Part shown: positions 56,261 through 64,000 of the stretch, in pieces
Layout: each line of letters opens with the position of its first letter
How positions within the stretch are numbered: the first letter of the stretch is position 1
Assembly: GCF_014874065.1 (NCBI RefSeq)
Contig: NZ_JADBEE010000002.1
Coordinates: 558,001-622,000, forward strand
Direction: 5' to 3'
DNA: 64,000 nucleotides
From: Nesterenkonia halotolerans
Lineage (GTDB): Bacteria; Actinomycetota; Actinomycetes; Actinomycetales; Micrococcaceae
Notes under the pieces: model-generated
Seen by the model: only the letters and a program-made list of their open reading frames with translations
What the model was told of the DNA's origin: nothing
The model's database searches: none
Position numbers and translations under genes: made by a program

Positions 56261-57700
56261 GTGACTCCAACTAACTCGCACAGCCGCTTCGCCCCTGACC
56301 GCATCGCCATTCTGGGCGGGGGGCCAGGCGGCTACGAGGCCGCGATGGTCGCCGCAGACGCCGGTGCTGAGGTCACCATCGTGGAGGAGAAGGGGATGGG
56401 CGGGTCGGCCGTGCTCACCGACGTCGTCCCGTCCAAAACACTGATCGCCACCGCCGATGCGATGCGCCGGGTCAACCTCGCCACCGACTTCGGAGTGCGC
56501 TTCGGCCAGGGCAACGGCGATGAGAACCACGCCTGGGCCGACTTCTCCAAGGTCAACGAGCGACTGTTGAAGCTCGCGCAGAGCCAGTCCCACGACATCC
56601 ACGCCACATTGGAGTCCTACGGGGTGCGTGTGGTGATCGGGCGCGGCAAGGTCATGCCTCCGCACAGCATCGAGGTCACCTCGGGTGCACATGAGGGAGA
56701 GGTCATCGAGGCCGACGCCGTCATCGTCGCCACCGGGGCCCACCCCCGCGAGCTGCCCTCCGCCAAGCCGGACGGCGAACGCATCTTCAACTGGACCCAG
56801 GCGTACAACCTCACCGAGGTCCCGGAGCACATGATCGTGGTCGGTTCAGGAGTCACCGGCGCTGAGTTCGCCTCGGCGTACCGCCGCCTCGGCGCGGAGG
56901 TCACGCTCGTCTCCTCCCGCGAGCAGGTGCTCCCGGGAGAGGATTCCGACGCCTCACAGGTGCTGGAGCACTCCTTCGAGCGCGTCGGCGTGCACGTGGC
57001 CTCGCTGACCCGCGCGGAATCGGTGCAGCGCACCGAGACCGGCGTGGAGGTCACGCTGACCAACGGCGAGGTGCTCAAGGGTTCGCACTGCCTGATGGCG
57101 GTCGGCGGCATCCCCAACACCACCGGCATCGGGCTCGAAGACTGCGGCGTGGAGATCTCCGAGTCAGGACATGTCCAGGTGGACACCGTCTCGCGGACCA
57201 CCGCCAACAACATCTACGCCGCCGGAGACTGCACAGGGGTGATGCCGCTGGCCTCGGTGGCAGCGATGCAGGGACGGGTCGCCGTCGCCCATATGAAGGG
57301 CGAGAGCGTGAAGCCGCTGAAGCTCCACCAGGTCGCCTCGAACGTGTTCACCTCTCCGGAGATCGCCACCGTCGGCGTCACCCAGGACCAGGTGGACTCG
57401 GGCAAGTACCAGGCCGACGTGGTCAAGCTCAACCTCGCCACCAATGCCCGCGCGAAGATGATGAACATCCGCGAAGGCTTCGTGAAGATCTTCTCCCGCA
57501 AGGGCTCGGGCACGGTGATCGGCGCCGTGGTGGTCGCACCACGGGCCTCCGAGCTGATCTTCCCGCTGGCGCTCGCGGTCACCCATAAGCTGCACGTGGA
57601 CGACGTGGCCACCACCTTCACGGTGTACCCCTCGCTGACCGGATCGATCTCCGAGGCAGCTCGCCGCCTCCACCTGCACGTCACCGACCCCGAGGACTGA
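56261..57700 (+). CDS. lpdA: LpdA-type NAD(P)H-quinone dehydrogenase (flavoprotein without redox disulfide)
   Basis: A 479-residue FAD enzyme. It looks like dihydrolipoamide dehydrogenase but has GGSAVLTDVVPSKTL where the redox Cys pair should be. This is the hallmark of the mycobacterial LpdA (Rv3303c) group, which reduces quinones with NAD(P)H. The FAD site is IAILGGGPGGYEAAMVAADAGAEVTIVE, the NAD(P) site is MIVVGSGVTGAEFASAYRRLGAEV, and the second FAD site is NIYAAGDCTGVMPLASVAAMQGRVA. The C-terminal FTVYPSLTGSISEAARRL replaces the HAHPT motif. GTG 56261 is chosen; CAGAAT lies seven bases upstream as a weak leaderless -10. Gene order next to punA and the mutase parallels mycobacteria. Confidence 0.92.
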   Translation: MTPTNSHSRFAPDRIAILGGGPGGYEAAMVAADAGAEVTIVEEKGMGGSAVLTDVVPSKTLIATADAMRRVNLATDFGVRFGQGNGDENHAWADFSKVNERLLKLAQSQSHDIHATLESYGVRVVIGRGKVMPPHSIEVTSGAHEGEVIEADAVIVATGAHPRELPSAKPDGERIFNWTQAYNLTEVPEHMIVVGSGVTGAEFASAYRRLGAEVTLVSSREQVLPGEDSDASQVLEHSFERVGVHVASLTRAESVQRTETGVEVTLTNGEVLKGSHCLMAVGGIPNTTGIGLEDCGVEISESGHVQVDTVSRTTANNIYAAGDCTGVMPLASVAAMQGRVAVAHMKGESVKPLKLHQVASNVFTSPEIATVGVTQDQVDSGKYQADVVKLNLATNARAKMMNIREGFVKIFSRKGSGTVIGAVVVAPRASELIFPLALAVTHKLHVDDVATTFTVYPSLTGSISEAARRLHLHVTDPED

Positions 57701-57707
57701 ACCCCGC

Positions 57708-59423
57708 ATGAGCAGACGCCCACCCGCTGGTCCAGAACGTTCCCCGCGCACCGGCCCGGTGCGCATCCCGACAGCGGTGGACGCCTTCGCCGAGGAGTAC
57801 TACGAGCGGCTGCTGGCGCTGAACCCAGAAGAGGCCACCGTGCTCGGTCGGCCCGGGGTGGAGACGCAGTACGCGGACTACTCTCCGGCCGGCCGCGAGG
57901 CGATGGCCCAGATGCAGCGTGAGGCGCTCGCCCAGCTCAGCGAGCTGACGCCGGTGGATTCGATCGATGAGGTCACGCTGCATGCGATGGCTGAACGGAT
58001 CGGCCTGGACGTCGCTCTGCACGAGACCGGCCGCACCGAGCTGAACAACCTGGCCTCCGCCCCGCAGGGGGTGCGCATGGTGCTGGAGCTCATGCCCGCC
58101 GAGACGGAGGCAGACTTCGGGCACATCGCCGGAAGGCTGAGCAACCTGCCCGCCGCGTTGGACGGCTACTGGGAATCGCTGCAGGAGTCCGCACGCCGCG
58201 GCCACATCCCGGCCCGCCGTCAGGTTCAGGCCGTGGCCCAGCAGTGCAGGAGCTACTCCGAGCACGACGGCGCACTCTCCGGCTATTTGCGAGACGCCCG
58301 GACCGCAGGGGTCAGCGCCGCGAACCAGGCGGCGCTCGCCGCGGGCACCTCGGCCGCCCAGGAGGCCTACCGGCTGCTCGCCGAGCGCCTGGAACGCGAG
58401 CTGCTCCCCGAAGCTCCGGAGACCGACGCCGTGGGCATCGAGCATTATCGACTCGCCAGCCAATACTTCACCGGCACCGAGCTCGATCTCGAAGAGACCT
58501 ATCGCTGGGGTCTGCAGGAGCTGAATCGGCTCGTCGCGGCCCAGCAGGAGGTGGCGGCGGCGATCAAGCCGGGAGCCACCATCGAGGAGGCCAAGGAGAT
58601 CCTGAATGCTGATCCGGCCCGCCAGCTGATCGGGACCCAGGCGCTGCAGGAATGGATGCAGCGCCTCTCGGATGAGGCCGTCGCGGCGCTGAAGGATGTC
58701 CACTTCGACATCCCCGCGCCGATGGACGTCCTCGAGTGCATGATCGCCCCGACCCAGGACGGCGGGGTCTACTACACCGGCCCCAGCGACGACTTCTCCC
58801 GACCCGGACGGATGTGGTGGTCGGTCCCGCCCGAGGACGAGAGCTTCAGCACCTGGACCGAGACCACCACGGTCTACCACGAGGGAGTCCCCGGCCATCA
58901 CCTGCAGATCGCCACGGCCACTCTGGTGAAGGACCGGCTGAACTCCTGGCGCCGCCACGGCAGCTTCGTCTCAGGCTTCGCGGAGGGGTGGGCGCTCTAC
59001 GCCGAGGAGCTCATGGCGGAGCTCGGCTTCCTCACCGACCCCGGTGACCTGATGGGCATGTACGACATGCAGCGCATGCGCGCGGCACGTGTGATCTTCG
59101 ACATCGGCGTCCACTGCGGATTCGACGCCCCGGAGGACTGGGGTGGCGCGGCCTGGACCCCTGAGCTGGGGAAGGAGTTCCTGCGCGCCCACCTGCCGAT
59201 CTCGGCCGCGCAGCTGGACTTCGAGTTCACCCGCTACCTCGGGTGGCCGGGCCAGGCGCCGTCCTATAAGGTCGGTCAGCGCGTCTTCGGGCAGATCCGC
59301 GCGGAACGCGAAGAGGCAGCACGCGCCGCGGGCGAGCACCTCGATCTGCGCGCCTTTCACACGGAACTATTGGAGCTGGGAATGATCGGGTTGGACACAC
59401 TGCGTTTCGCGATGCGGCCATGA
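57708..59423 (+). CDS. DUF885 family protein, metallopeptidase-like
   Basis: A 571-residue soluble protein of the DUF885 family, which has a gluzincin-like shape. The candidate zinc site is TTTVYHEGVPGHHLQIATA, with the downstream acidic helix SGFAEGWALYAEELMAELG. A conserved YYTGPSDDFSRPGRMWW lies just before, and RYLGWPGQAPSYKVGQRVF and the end LLELGMIGLDTLRFAM are family features. It probably cleaves peptides, but activity and substrates are not established for the family. No signal peptide is seen, so it is cytosolic. It starts seven bases after the LpdA-type gene and overlaps the acetyltransferase start (ATGA). Confidence 0.88.
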   Translation: MSRRPPAGPERSPRTGPVRIPTAVDAFAEEYYERLLALNPEEATVLGRPGVETQYADYSPAGREAMAQMQREALAQLSELTPVDSIDEVTLHAMAERIGLDVALHETGRTELNNLASAPQGVRMVLELMPAETEADFGHIAGRLSNLPAALDGYWESLQESARRGHIPARRQVQAVAQQCRSYSEHDGALSGYLRDARTAGVSAANQAALAAGTSAAQEAYRLLAERLERELLPEAPETDAVGIEHYRLASQYFTGTELDLEETYRWGLQELNRLVAAQQEVAAAIKPGATIEEAKEILNADPARQLIGTQALQEWMQRLSDEAVAALKDVHFDIPAPMDVLECMIAPTQDGGVYYTGPSDDFSRPGRMWWSVPPEDESFSTWTETTTVYHEGVPGHHLQIATATLVKDRLNSWRRHGSFVSGFAEGWALYAEELMAELGFLTDPGDLMGMYDMQRMRAARVIFDIGVHCGFDAPEDWGGAAWTPELGKEFLRAHLPISAAQLDFEFTRYLGWPGQAPSYKVGQRVFGQIRAEREEAARAAGEHLDLRAFHTELLELGMIGLDTLRFAMRP

Positions 59424-60076
59424 GACTGTTCGCCGGCCGAAGCCGAGACTTCTCCGCCCGCCCCTCCGTCGAAGTCGAGGGGGGCCGCCTTGAGCTGCGC
59501 CCGCTGCGCATGGCAGACGAGCACCGCTTCATGGCGCTGCGCGTGATCAACACCGACTGGCTCGCCCCCTGGGATGCGACCACCCCGGAGAACCCGGCCC
59601 CACGCAACTCCTCCGCGGGATTCAAAGACATGGCGCGCACGCTCATCCGTGGAGCCCAGGCCGGCACGCACCTGCCCTGGCTCATCTGGTTCACCCCGGT
59701 GGGGGAGCAGCCGCTGCTGATCGGACAGCTCACCGTGGGCCCGATCATCGGCGGCTCGGCCCGCACCACCTCGCTCGGCTATTGGCTGGACGAGCGCTAC
59801 GCCGGACGCGGTCTGATGACCTTCGCCGTGGCGCTCGCGGCGGATCACCTGTTCTTCGAGCGCGGGCTGCACCGGGTGGAGATCACCGTGCGTCCCGAGA
59901 ACGTCGCCAGCCTGCGCGTGGTGGAGAAGCTCGGCTTCCGTGAGGAGGGGATGCGCCCGCGTTTCCTGCACATCGATGGCGACTGGCGCGATCATCGCAG
60001 CTTCGCGCTGACCCAGGAAGAGATAGGCGACGGACTCGTGGCGCGTTGCCGCGGATCACAATCCGGCATCGGATAA
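59420..60076 (+). CDS. GNAT acetyltransferase (RimJ/RimL-like)
   Basis: A 218-residue GNAT enzyme that would acetylate a protein N-terminus or small amine with acetyl-CoA. The RimJ-type opening is LELRPLRMADEHRFMALRVINTDWLAPWDAT. The acetyl-CoA loop region is YWLDERYAGRGLMTFAVALAADHLFF (motif A, R-G-x-x-T form), followed by LHRVEITVRPENVASLRVVEKLGFREEGM. In many actinobacteria this gene is followed by the GlpR-type membrane protein gene, as here. ATGA overlap with the DUF885 gene suggests coupled translation. Confidence 0.92.
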   Translation: MRLFAGRSRDFSARPSVEVEGGRLELRPLRMADEHRFMALRVINTDWLAPWDATTPENPAPRNSSAGFKDMARTLIRGAQAGTHLPWLIWFTPVGEQPLLIGQLTVGPIIGGSARTTSLGYWLDERYAGRGLMTFAVALAADHLFFERGLHRVEITVRPENVASLRVVEKLGFREEGMRPRFLHIDGDWRDHRSFALTQEEIGDGLVARCRGSQSGIG

Positions 60077-60113
60077 GCTCGCCCTGTACTTCACACAGGT
60101 CAGGGGGCTGGAG

Positions 60114-61124
60114 ATGCTGGGCATTGCACACACCGAGAGCGCGTTCCTCGCTGCGGTGGAGAGCCTGCCCATCCCGTCCTCTGCGCTGATCGCGTTGATC
60201 GCCGTGCTCTTCCTCGGCACCCTGGTCCTGCGCGGACAGCGGCAGGACAGCAGCTACGCCGCCGCTGCGCAGGCCTCCTCCGAGGAGGCTCCGAGCACCG
60301 CAGCCCACCCCCACATCCACCGAGGGGCGAACATGTCCGCGAACACCGAATCTTCCCCCAGCGCCGGTCGAACCGAGAGTCGCACCGAGAGCGCCACGAC
60401 CGAGAACCCCGGCCCCGTCACCGCGCAGAGCGCCCCGGCTGATGACGAGTCCAAGGACCGTCCCAGCACCGGATTCCATCTGCACTGGGGCCGGATCACC
60501 GTCGCCCTGATCGGTGTGCTGGCCCTGATCTCCGCCGTCGTCACCGGAATCCTTGCGCCGCTGACCGCTCTGCCCGCGGCAGTGCCGCTCGCAGCCGGCG
60601 GAGTCTTCCTGCTCTCGCTGGTGACCATGCGCACCATGGCCTTGGTGCGCCGACGCAAGAGCCGGCGTCGTCGGGTCCAGGCGGCCATCGACGAAGCCAT
60701 GAATCCACTGCAGGCGCGGCCTTGGGAGTCCACCGCAGACAAGGGTCTCTTTGATGCGCTGAGCGCCGATGAGCGCGGCGCCGGGGGCCCCAACTCCTTG
60801 CAGCAGATCGACGAGGACGGGCTCCCGGTGGGCCTGGAGCGGACCTTCAGTCCGGAACATGCAGATTCCGGTCCCGTGCTGGGCACCGCCGCGGAGCCTG
60901 TCGGCCCCTGGCAGCCGCGCGCCGTACCGCGTCCGAAGTACCTGGATCTGGACAAGGCCGAGCGGCTGGAACCGACGCCGCTGCCGGTCGAGGATCGCAC
61001 ACCCACCAGTGATGCCAAGCTCACCCAGCGTCGATTCGTCGAGACCCCTGCCGCGGCGGAGGAGACGGCTCCGCAGGAGGATTCACTGAACCTGGACGAA
61101 GTGCTCAAGCGCCGGCGCGCCTGA
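60114..61124 (+). CDS. Three-helix membrane protein, possible GlpR-like protein
   Basis: A 336-residue protein with one N-terminal helix (~22-40, SALIALIAVLFLGTLVL), a disordered segment, a second pair of helices (~125-175, ITVALIGVLALISAVVTGILA and VPLAAGGVFLLSLVTMRTMAL) and a basic stop-transfer RRRKSRRRRV. A long soluble tail ends with DSLNLDEVLKRRRA. The layout and position after a RimJ-like GNAT gene match the actinobacterial GlpR (gephyrin-like molybdotransferase receptor), a membrane protein linked to the divisome in corynebacteria. The glp/moeA gene itself is absent here, so the name is tentative. ATG 60114 follows GGGGGCTGGAG. Confidence 0.6.
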   Translation: MLGIAHTESAFLAAVESLPIPSSALIALIAVLFLGTLVLRGQRQDSSYAAAAQASSEEAPSTAAHPHIHRGANMSANTESSPSAGRTESRTESATTENPGPVTAQSAPADDESKDRPSTGFHLHWGRITVALIGVLALISAVVTGILAPLTALPAAVPLAAGGVFLLSLVTMRTMALVRRRKSRRRRVQAAIDEAMNPLQARPWESTADKGLFDALSADERGAGGPNSLQQIDEDGLPVGLERTFSPEHADSGPVLGTAAEPVGPWQPRAVPRPKYLDLDKAERLEPTPLPVEDRTPTSDAKLTQRRFVETPAAAEETAPQEDSLNLDEVLKRRRA

Positions 61125-62419
61125 TGTCCCACGGCATGACCTCAGCGGAGCTGGAAGCCAAGCAGCTGGCCTTCATGGAGTCCTACGACGCCCATTCGCC
61201 GGTGGCCGAGGCCATCCAGCACACCGGGGTCTACGCCACCAGCGTGCACCTGGAATCCCTGCAGCACCGTCCCGGCGCAGGGGTCACGGGCATCTACCGT
61301 GTGGCCACCGGGCGCCCGGTCGTCCCGCGCGGAGGCCCCTCCGGGTCCTATACCGAGACCTCGGACCACGTGGACGAGCTTTACGTTGGCATGACCACGG
61401 AGCCGGTCTCCGCCGAGTCAGACGGGGTGGTCCATTCGCACAGCCCCTACGGGCGGCTCTCCATCTGGCAGCACCCGCTGGACCCGGCGCTGCCCGGGCT
61501 GCGGGTGGCCACCGACCCTGAGTCGGTGCGCCGGGTCTGGGGAGACGGCCGGAAGCTGGTCAGTCTGGAGACCATCAGCTACCGTCCGCTGCGCCGGGCA
61601 GTGATCGCGGCCCAGTTCGACGACGGCGCCCGGCTGTTCCTGAAGGTGCTGCGCGCCAAGCGGGCGGATCAGCTGCATACGCGTCACCGGCTCCTGCTCG
61701 AGGCGGGCGTGCCCACCGCGGTGCCGGTCCGGGAACCCGTGGAGGACGTGGTGGCGCTGCGCGAGGGGCCCGGCGAGTCCCTGGCCGAATACTTCCTCGC
61801 CGATGGTGCCGCCACGACGTCTCCGGCACAGTTCATGGAGCTTCTCGACCAGCTTCCGGACAAGGTGATGACCCTGCCCGCGCGGGATGCCTGGACCGAC
61901 CGGCTCTCGGCCTACGCCACGGCGGCCAGCTCGGCCCTGCCGGGGGAGGCAGACCGGATCCGCGCCCTGGCCTCGCATATCGCCGCGGCGCTGCCGAAGA
62001 CGGACCGGGGTCAGGTGGTCCCCACACACGGCGACTTCTATGAGGCCAATCTGCTCATGCACGACGGCCAGGTCTCCGCGCTGCTCGACGTCGACTCGCT
62101 GGGACCCGGGCACCGGGTGGATGACCTCGCCTGCTTCCTGGGCCACCTCGCGGTGCTGCCCGCCGTGGACGCTCGCTATGTGCACGTTCCTGCGGCGTTC
62201 CAGCGCTTCGCCACCGGGTTCGCCGCCACGGTCGACCCCCGGGCACTGCGAGTGCGCACCGCCTCGGTCGCGTTGTCCCTGGTGGCCGGGGCCCGTGACA
62301 CCCGCGGGCAGTCCTGGCAGAAGCATGCGGAGCACCGGCTTGCCTGTGCCGAGGCCGTGGTGGGACTGCGCGCCCCGACCCCCGACCTCCCGGCCTGGCC
62401 CGAGCTCCAAGCCCCCTGA
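61124..62419 (+). CDS. Aminoglycoside phosphotransferase-fold kinase, substrate unknown
   Basis: A 431-residue protein with an intact APH-type catalytic centre. It has VVPTHGDFYEANLLMHDG (H-G-D-x4-N, catalytic Asp and metal-binding Asn) and SALLDVDSLGPGHRVDDLACFLG (D-x-D metal motif), with an N-lobe containing AVIAAQFDDGARLFLKVLRAK (ATP Lys). The first ~130 residues are an extra domain (PVAEAIQHTGVYATSVHLESLQHRPG, GPSGSYTETSDHVDELYVGM) not found in drug-resistance APHs. It is more likely a metabolic kinase. The start overlaps the preceding stop (TGATG), so the two are translated together; ATG 61136 is an alternative. Confidence 0.8.
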   Translation: MSHGMTSAELEAKQLAFMESYDAHSPVAEAIQHTGVYATSVHLESLQHRPGAGVTGIYRVATGRPVVPRGGPSGSYTETSDHVDELYVGMTTEPVSAESDGVVHSHSPYGRLSIWQHPLDPALPGLRVATDPESVRRVWGDGRKLVSLETISYRPLRRAVIAAQFDDGARLFLKVLRAKRADQLHTRHRLLLEAGVPTAVPVREPVEDVVALREGPGESLAEYFLADGAATTSPAQFMELLDQLPDKVMTLPARDAWTDRLSAYATAASSALPGEADRIRALASHIAAALPKTDRGQVVPTHGDFYEANLLMHDGQVSALLDVDSLGPGHRVDDLACFLGHLAVLPAVDARYVHVPAAFQRFATGFAATVDPRALRVRTASVALSLVAGARDTRGQSWQKHAEHRLACAEAVVGLRAPTPDLPAWPELQAP

Positions 62420-62466
62420 CCAATAAGCGCACTGACCCTAGAGCTCGATCGAGGCAGTCACTCACC

Positions 62467-63156
62467 TCACCCGTGCACCGGTCTGGCACTCTCTGGAGGT
62501 TCTCCGACCTCGTGGATGGTGTGGCCGCTGCAGGCCGCCTTGGTGACGCTGGCCCGCTCGATCCTTTCCACGGCAAACCACCGCATCGCGTCGCGCAGGC
62601 AGCACCACCCGATCAGGTACCACCGGCCGTTTGTGGAGGCGAACAGCACCGGCTCGACATCACGGGTGGTCGTGGTGCCGTCTCGTGACGTGTAGCGGAG
62701 GCGAATCACCCGCTGCTCGGCCATCCCCTCCTCGAGCGCTGATCTGACAGCGCGCGAGGATGAAGGAGGCACGTTGACCCAGACACGGTGGGCCAGCTCG
62801 TCGGCCTGCGCTCGGGTCTTGGGATCGAGGACGTCCATGATCTTCCGGACGCCCGCCGCAGACAGATCCGCGTAGGGAGCATCGGGTGCGGCGGACACAG
62901 CTGCCATGAGCGCCACGGCCTGCGCCGGGGAAAAAGTGACAGGGGGCAGTGACGCACTCTTGGCCAACCCATAGCCACCGCCCGGACCCGGGCGAGACCA
63001 GATCGGCGCGCCGCTGTTCTCCAGCGCGTCGAGGTCTCGATGGACAGTCCGCACCGAGACCTCGAACTCTCTCGCCAACCGCGCAGCGGAGATTCCCCGC
63101 GCGCCGCTGCGACGCAGCGTCTCGGACAGGGCATGAAGACGTTCGGCTCGCTTCAC
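62467..63156 (-). CDS. WYL-domain regulator (YafY-like) with N-terminal HTH
   Basis: A 229-residue regulator. Residues 1-60 are an HTH_11-type winged helix (ARGISAARLAREFEVSVRTVHRDLDALENSGAPIWSRPGPGGGYGL). A linker follows, then the WYL domain (~140-215) with GRWYLIGWCCLRDAMRWFAVERIERA, where the W-Y-L triad is explicit. WYL domains usually bind nucleic acid or small ligands. GTG 63156 is chosen with AAGGG upstream; the longer frame from 63378 is antisense to the hydrolase gene. It is divergent from the hydrolase gene, 73 bases apart, with a direct-repeat operator candidate between them. Confidence 0.9.
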   Translation of the reverse strand: MKRAERLHALSETLRRSGARGISAARLAREFEVSVRTVHRDLDALENSGAPIWSRPGPGGGYGLAKSASLPPVTFSPAQAVALMAAVSAAPDAPYADLSAAGVRKIMDVLDPKTRAQADELAHRVWVNVPPSSSRAVRSALEEGMAEQRVIRLRYTSRDGTTTTRDVEPVLFASTNGRWYLIGWCCLRDAMRWFAVERIERASVTKAACSGHTIHEVGEPPESARPVHG

Positions 63157-63175
63157 CGTTCGGACCCTTGCAAAT

Positions 63176-63195
63176 TCATGACATAAATCATGACA
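63176..63195. promoter_or_regulatory. Direct-repeat operator candidate TCATGACA-N4-TCATGACA
   Basis: Two identical 8-bp units (63176-63183, 63188-63195) at 12-bp period, each containing the palindrome TCATGA. They lie centrally between the divergent WYL regulator and hydrolase genes. Confidence 0.5.
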
Positions 63196-63229
63196 CACCT
63201 TTGTCGATCCGTGGTGGGAGAGTCGGCAC

Positions 63230-63991
63230 ATGACAACTACTACGAGCAGTCCGACCCTCGTCCTCATCGCCGGCCATTGGCTGGGAGCATGGGCATGGAA
63301 CGAAGTCCTGGAACACCTCGACACCGACCACACTCGCGCCGTCGCGATGACCCTGCCTGGTCTCGACGGCGACGACACCGACCGCGCGGAGAAGACTCTC
63401 GACGATCAGGCAGCATCGATCCGGGACGTCATCGCTCAGCAGGATGATCACCCCGTGATTCTCGTCGCGCACAGCGGAGCCAACGCCCCCGTCAGCCTCA
63501 TTCTCGACCGGCACCCAGAGCTTGTCTCCCGCGTCCTGTGGGTCGATTCCGGCCCCGTGGCAGACGGCAGCGTCTTCGCTCCTGATTTTCCGGAGGACCT
63601 CGAAGAACTGCCGTTGCCTGCATTCGATGTTCTCGGGCAGCAGGCAAGCCTCGAAGGCCTGAGTGCCGAGGCCCTCGAGCGATTCCGCGCCAGGGCTGTC
63701 CCGGAGCCTGCCCTGGTGCTCCGTCAGCCCGTCGAGCTCGTGAACGAGTCGCGCCGAGGCGTCCCGACGACGTTGGTGTGCTGCTCCCTCTCGGGTGAGC
63801 AGGTGGTGGAGCTCATCCAGGAGGGTCACCCCATGTTCGCCGAGGTCGCGAATCTCGAAGACGTGGACATCATCGACCTCCCCACGGGCCACTGGCCCAT
63901 GTGGAGCCGTCCCCGCGACCTCGCCGAGGTCATTGGGTCGGCGGCCAAGCCCGCGGTCCAGGTCAGGCTCAGCTGCGCATCCGGCGCTTGA
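63230..63991 (+). CDS. Alpha/beta-fold hydrolase
   Basis: A 253-residue alpha/beta hydrolase. The oxyanion-hole region is LIAGHWLGAWAWNEVLEHL. The nucleophile elbow is VAHSGANAPV (Ser with Gly at +1 and Ala for the usual first Gly). The acid is probably the Asp in VLWVDSGPVADG or in LEDVDIIDL, and the His is in LPTGHWPMWSRPRDLAEVI. No signal peptide is seen. The substrate is unknown. ATG 63230 has GGGAGAG upstream. The divergent WYL regulator probably controls it. The gene ends nine bases before the window's edge. Confidence 0.87.
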   Translation: MTTTTSSPTLVLIAGHWLGAWAWNEVLEHLDTDHTRAVAMTLPGLDGDDTDRAEKTLDDQAASIRDVIAQQDDHPVILVAHSGANAPVSLILDRHPELVSRVLWVDSGPVADGSVFAPDFPEDLEELPLPAFDVLGQQASLEGLSAEALERFRARAVPEPALVLRQPVELVNESRRGVPTTLVCCSLSGEQVVELIQEGHPMFAEVANLEDVDIIDLPTGHWPMWSRPRDLAEVIGSAAKPAVQVRLSCASGA

Positions 63992-64000
63992 GCCGGGTCA

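Noticed and set aside
61124..62419. Aminoglycoside resistance gene
   Set aside because: Only the general APH fold is shared. The extra N-terminal domain and the housekeeping context argue for a metabolic kinase.

Overview
The window is a 64 kb stretch of chromosome from a high-GC Gram-positive actinobacterium. Base composition, GTG starts, frequent leaderless starts, the gene orders (tatD-rsmA-ispE-ABC-F, tRNA-Gln-glmU-prs, rplY-pth-mfd, deoC-mutase-punA-lpdA) and protein families such as DUF2505 and the Micrococcaceae-type large SF1-like ATPase point to the Micrococcaceae. Nesterenkonia or a close relative is my guess; the sequence alone does not settle the genus. No rRNA, CRISPR array, prophage or complete insertion sequence was seen.

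Layout. (1) 1-1163: end of guaA and a DUF456 membrane protein. (2) 1220-6590: a compact copper-type island with a cytosolic Cys-rich storage protein (Csp3-like), a beta-propeller lipoprotein, a Met/His-rich DUF305 lipoprotein, a DUF418 membrane protein and an OmpR-type two-component system. Three intergenic sites share an 11-bp-periodic box resembling the CopR box of Corynebacterium glutamicum, so these genes look like one regulon. (3) 6591-7065: a non-coding-looking stretch with a probable frameshifted small gene and a palindrome. (4) 7066-18038: a 1425-residue helicase-like protein with degenerate ATPase motifs, a small overlapping gene, SAF/CpaB-like and FmdB proteins, 5-formyl-THF cyclo-ligase, a degenerate phosphotransferase-fold protein, a protein mannosyltransferase and rsmI. 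(5) 18106-29147: acyl-CoA ligase, a DUF559 gene bracketed by two copies of one inverted repeat, then the housekeeping run tatD, rsmA, ispE, ABC-F, tRNA-Gln, glmU, prs. (6) 29259-43826: a catabolic island. A TRAP transporter, a shikimate/quinate-type dehydrogenase, a phosphotriesterase-family hydrolase, a flavoprotein disulfide reductase, a GltS-family carrier, a QsuB-type dehydroshikimate dehydratase and IclR-controlled pcaF-pcaI-pcaJ fit uptake of quinate/shikimate-like hydroaromatic acids, conversion to protocatechuate and the last steps of the beta-ketoadipate pathway. The ring-cleavage genes are not in the window. (7) 44021-63991: housekeeping again (bL25, Pth, DUF2505, Ca/Na antiporter, Mfd, acyltransferase, nucleoside-catabolism genes deoC/mutase/punA, LpdA-type quinone reductase, DUF885 peptidase-like protein, GNAT, a GlpR-like membrane protein, a phosphotransferase) and a divergent WYL regulator/alpha-beta hydrolase pair.

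The most interesting signals are: four dispersed copies of a ~72-76 bp intergenic palindrome (29.2, 36.4, 38.1 and 40.1 kb); the bracketed DUF559 gene; the helicase-like protein that lacks the Walker A lysine and carries a Vsr-like nuclease-type C-terminus; the copper boxes; operator-like palindromes at the catabolic promoters; and about ten genes with a TANNNT box six to eight bases before the start codon, which predicts leaderless mRNAs.
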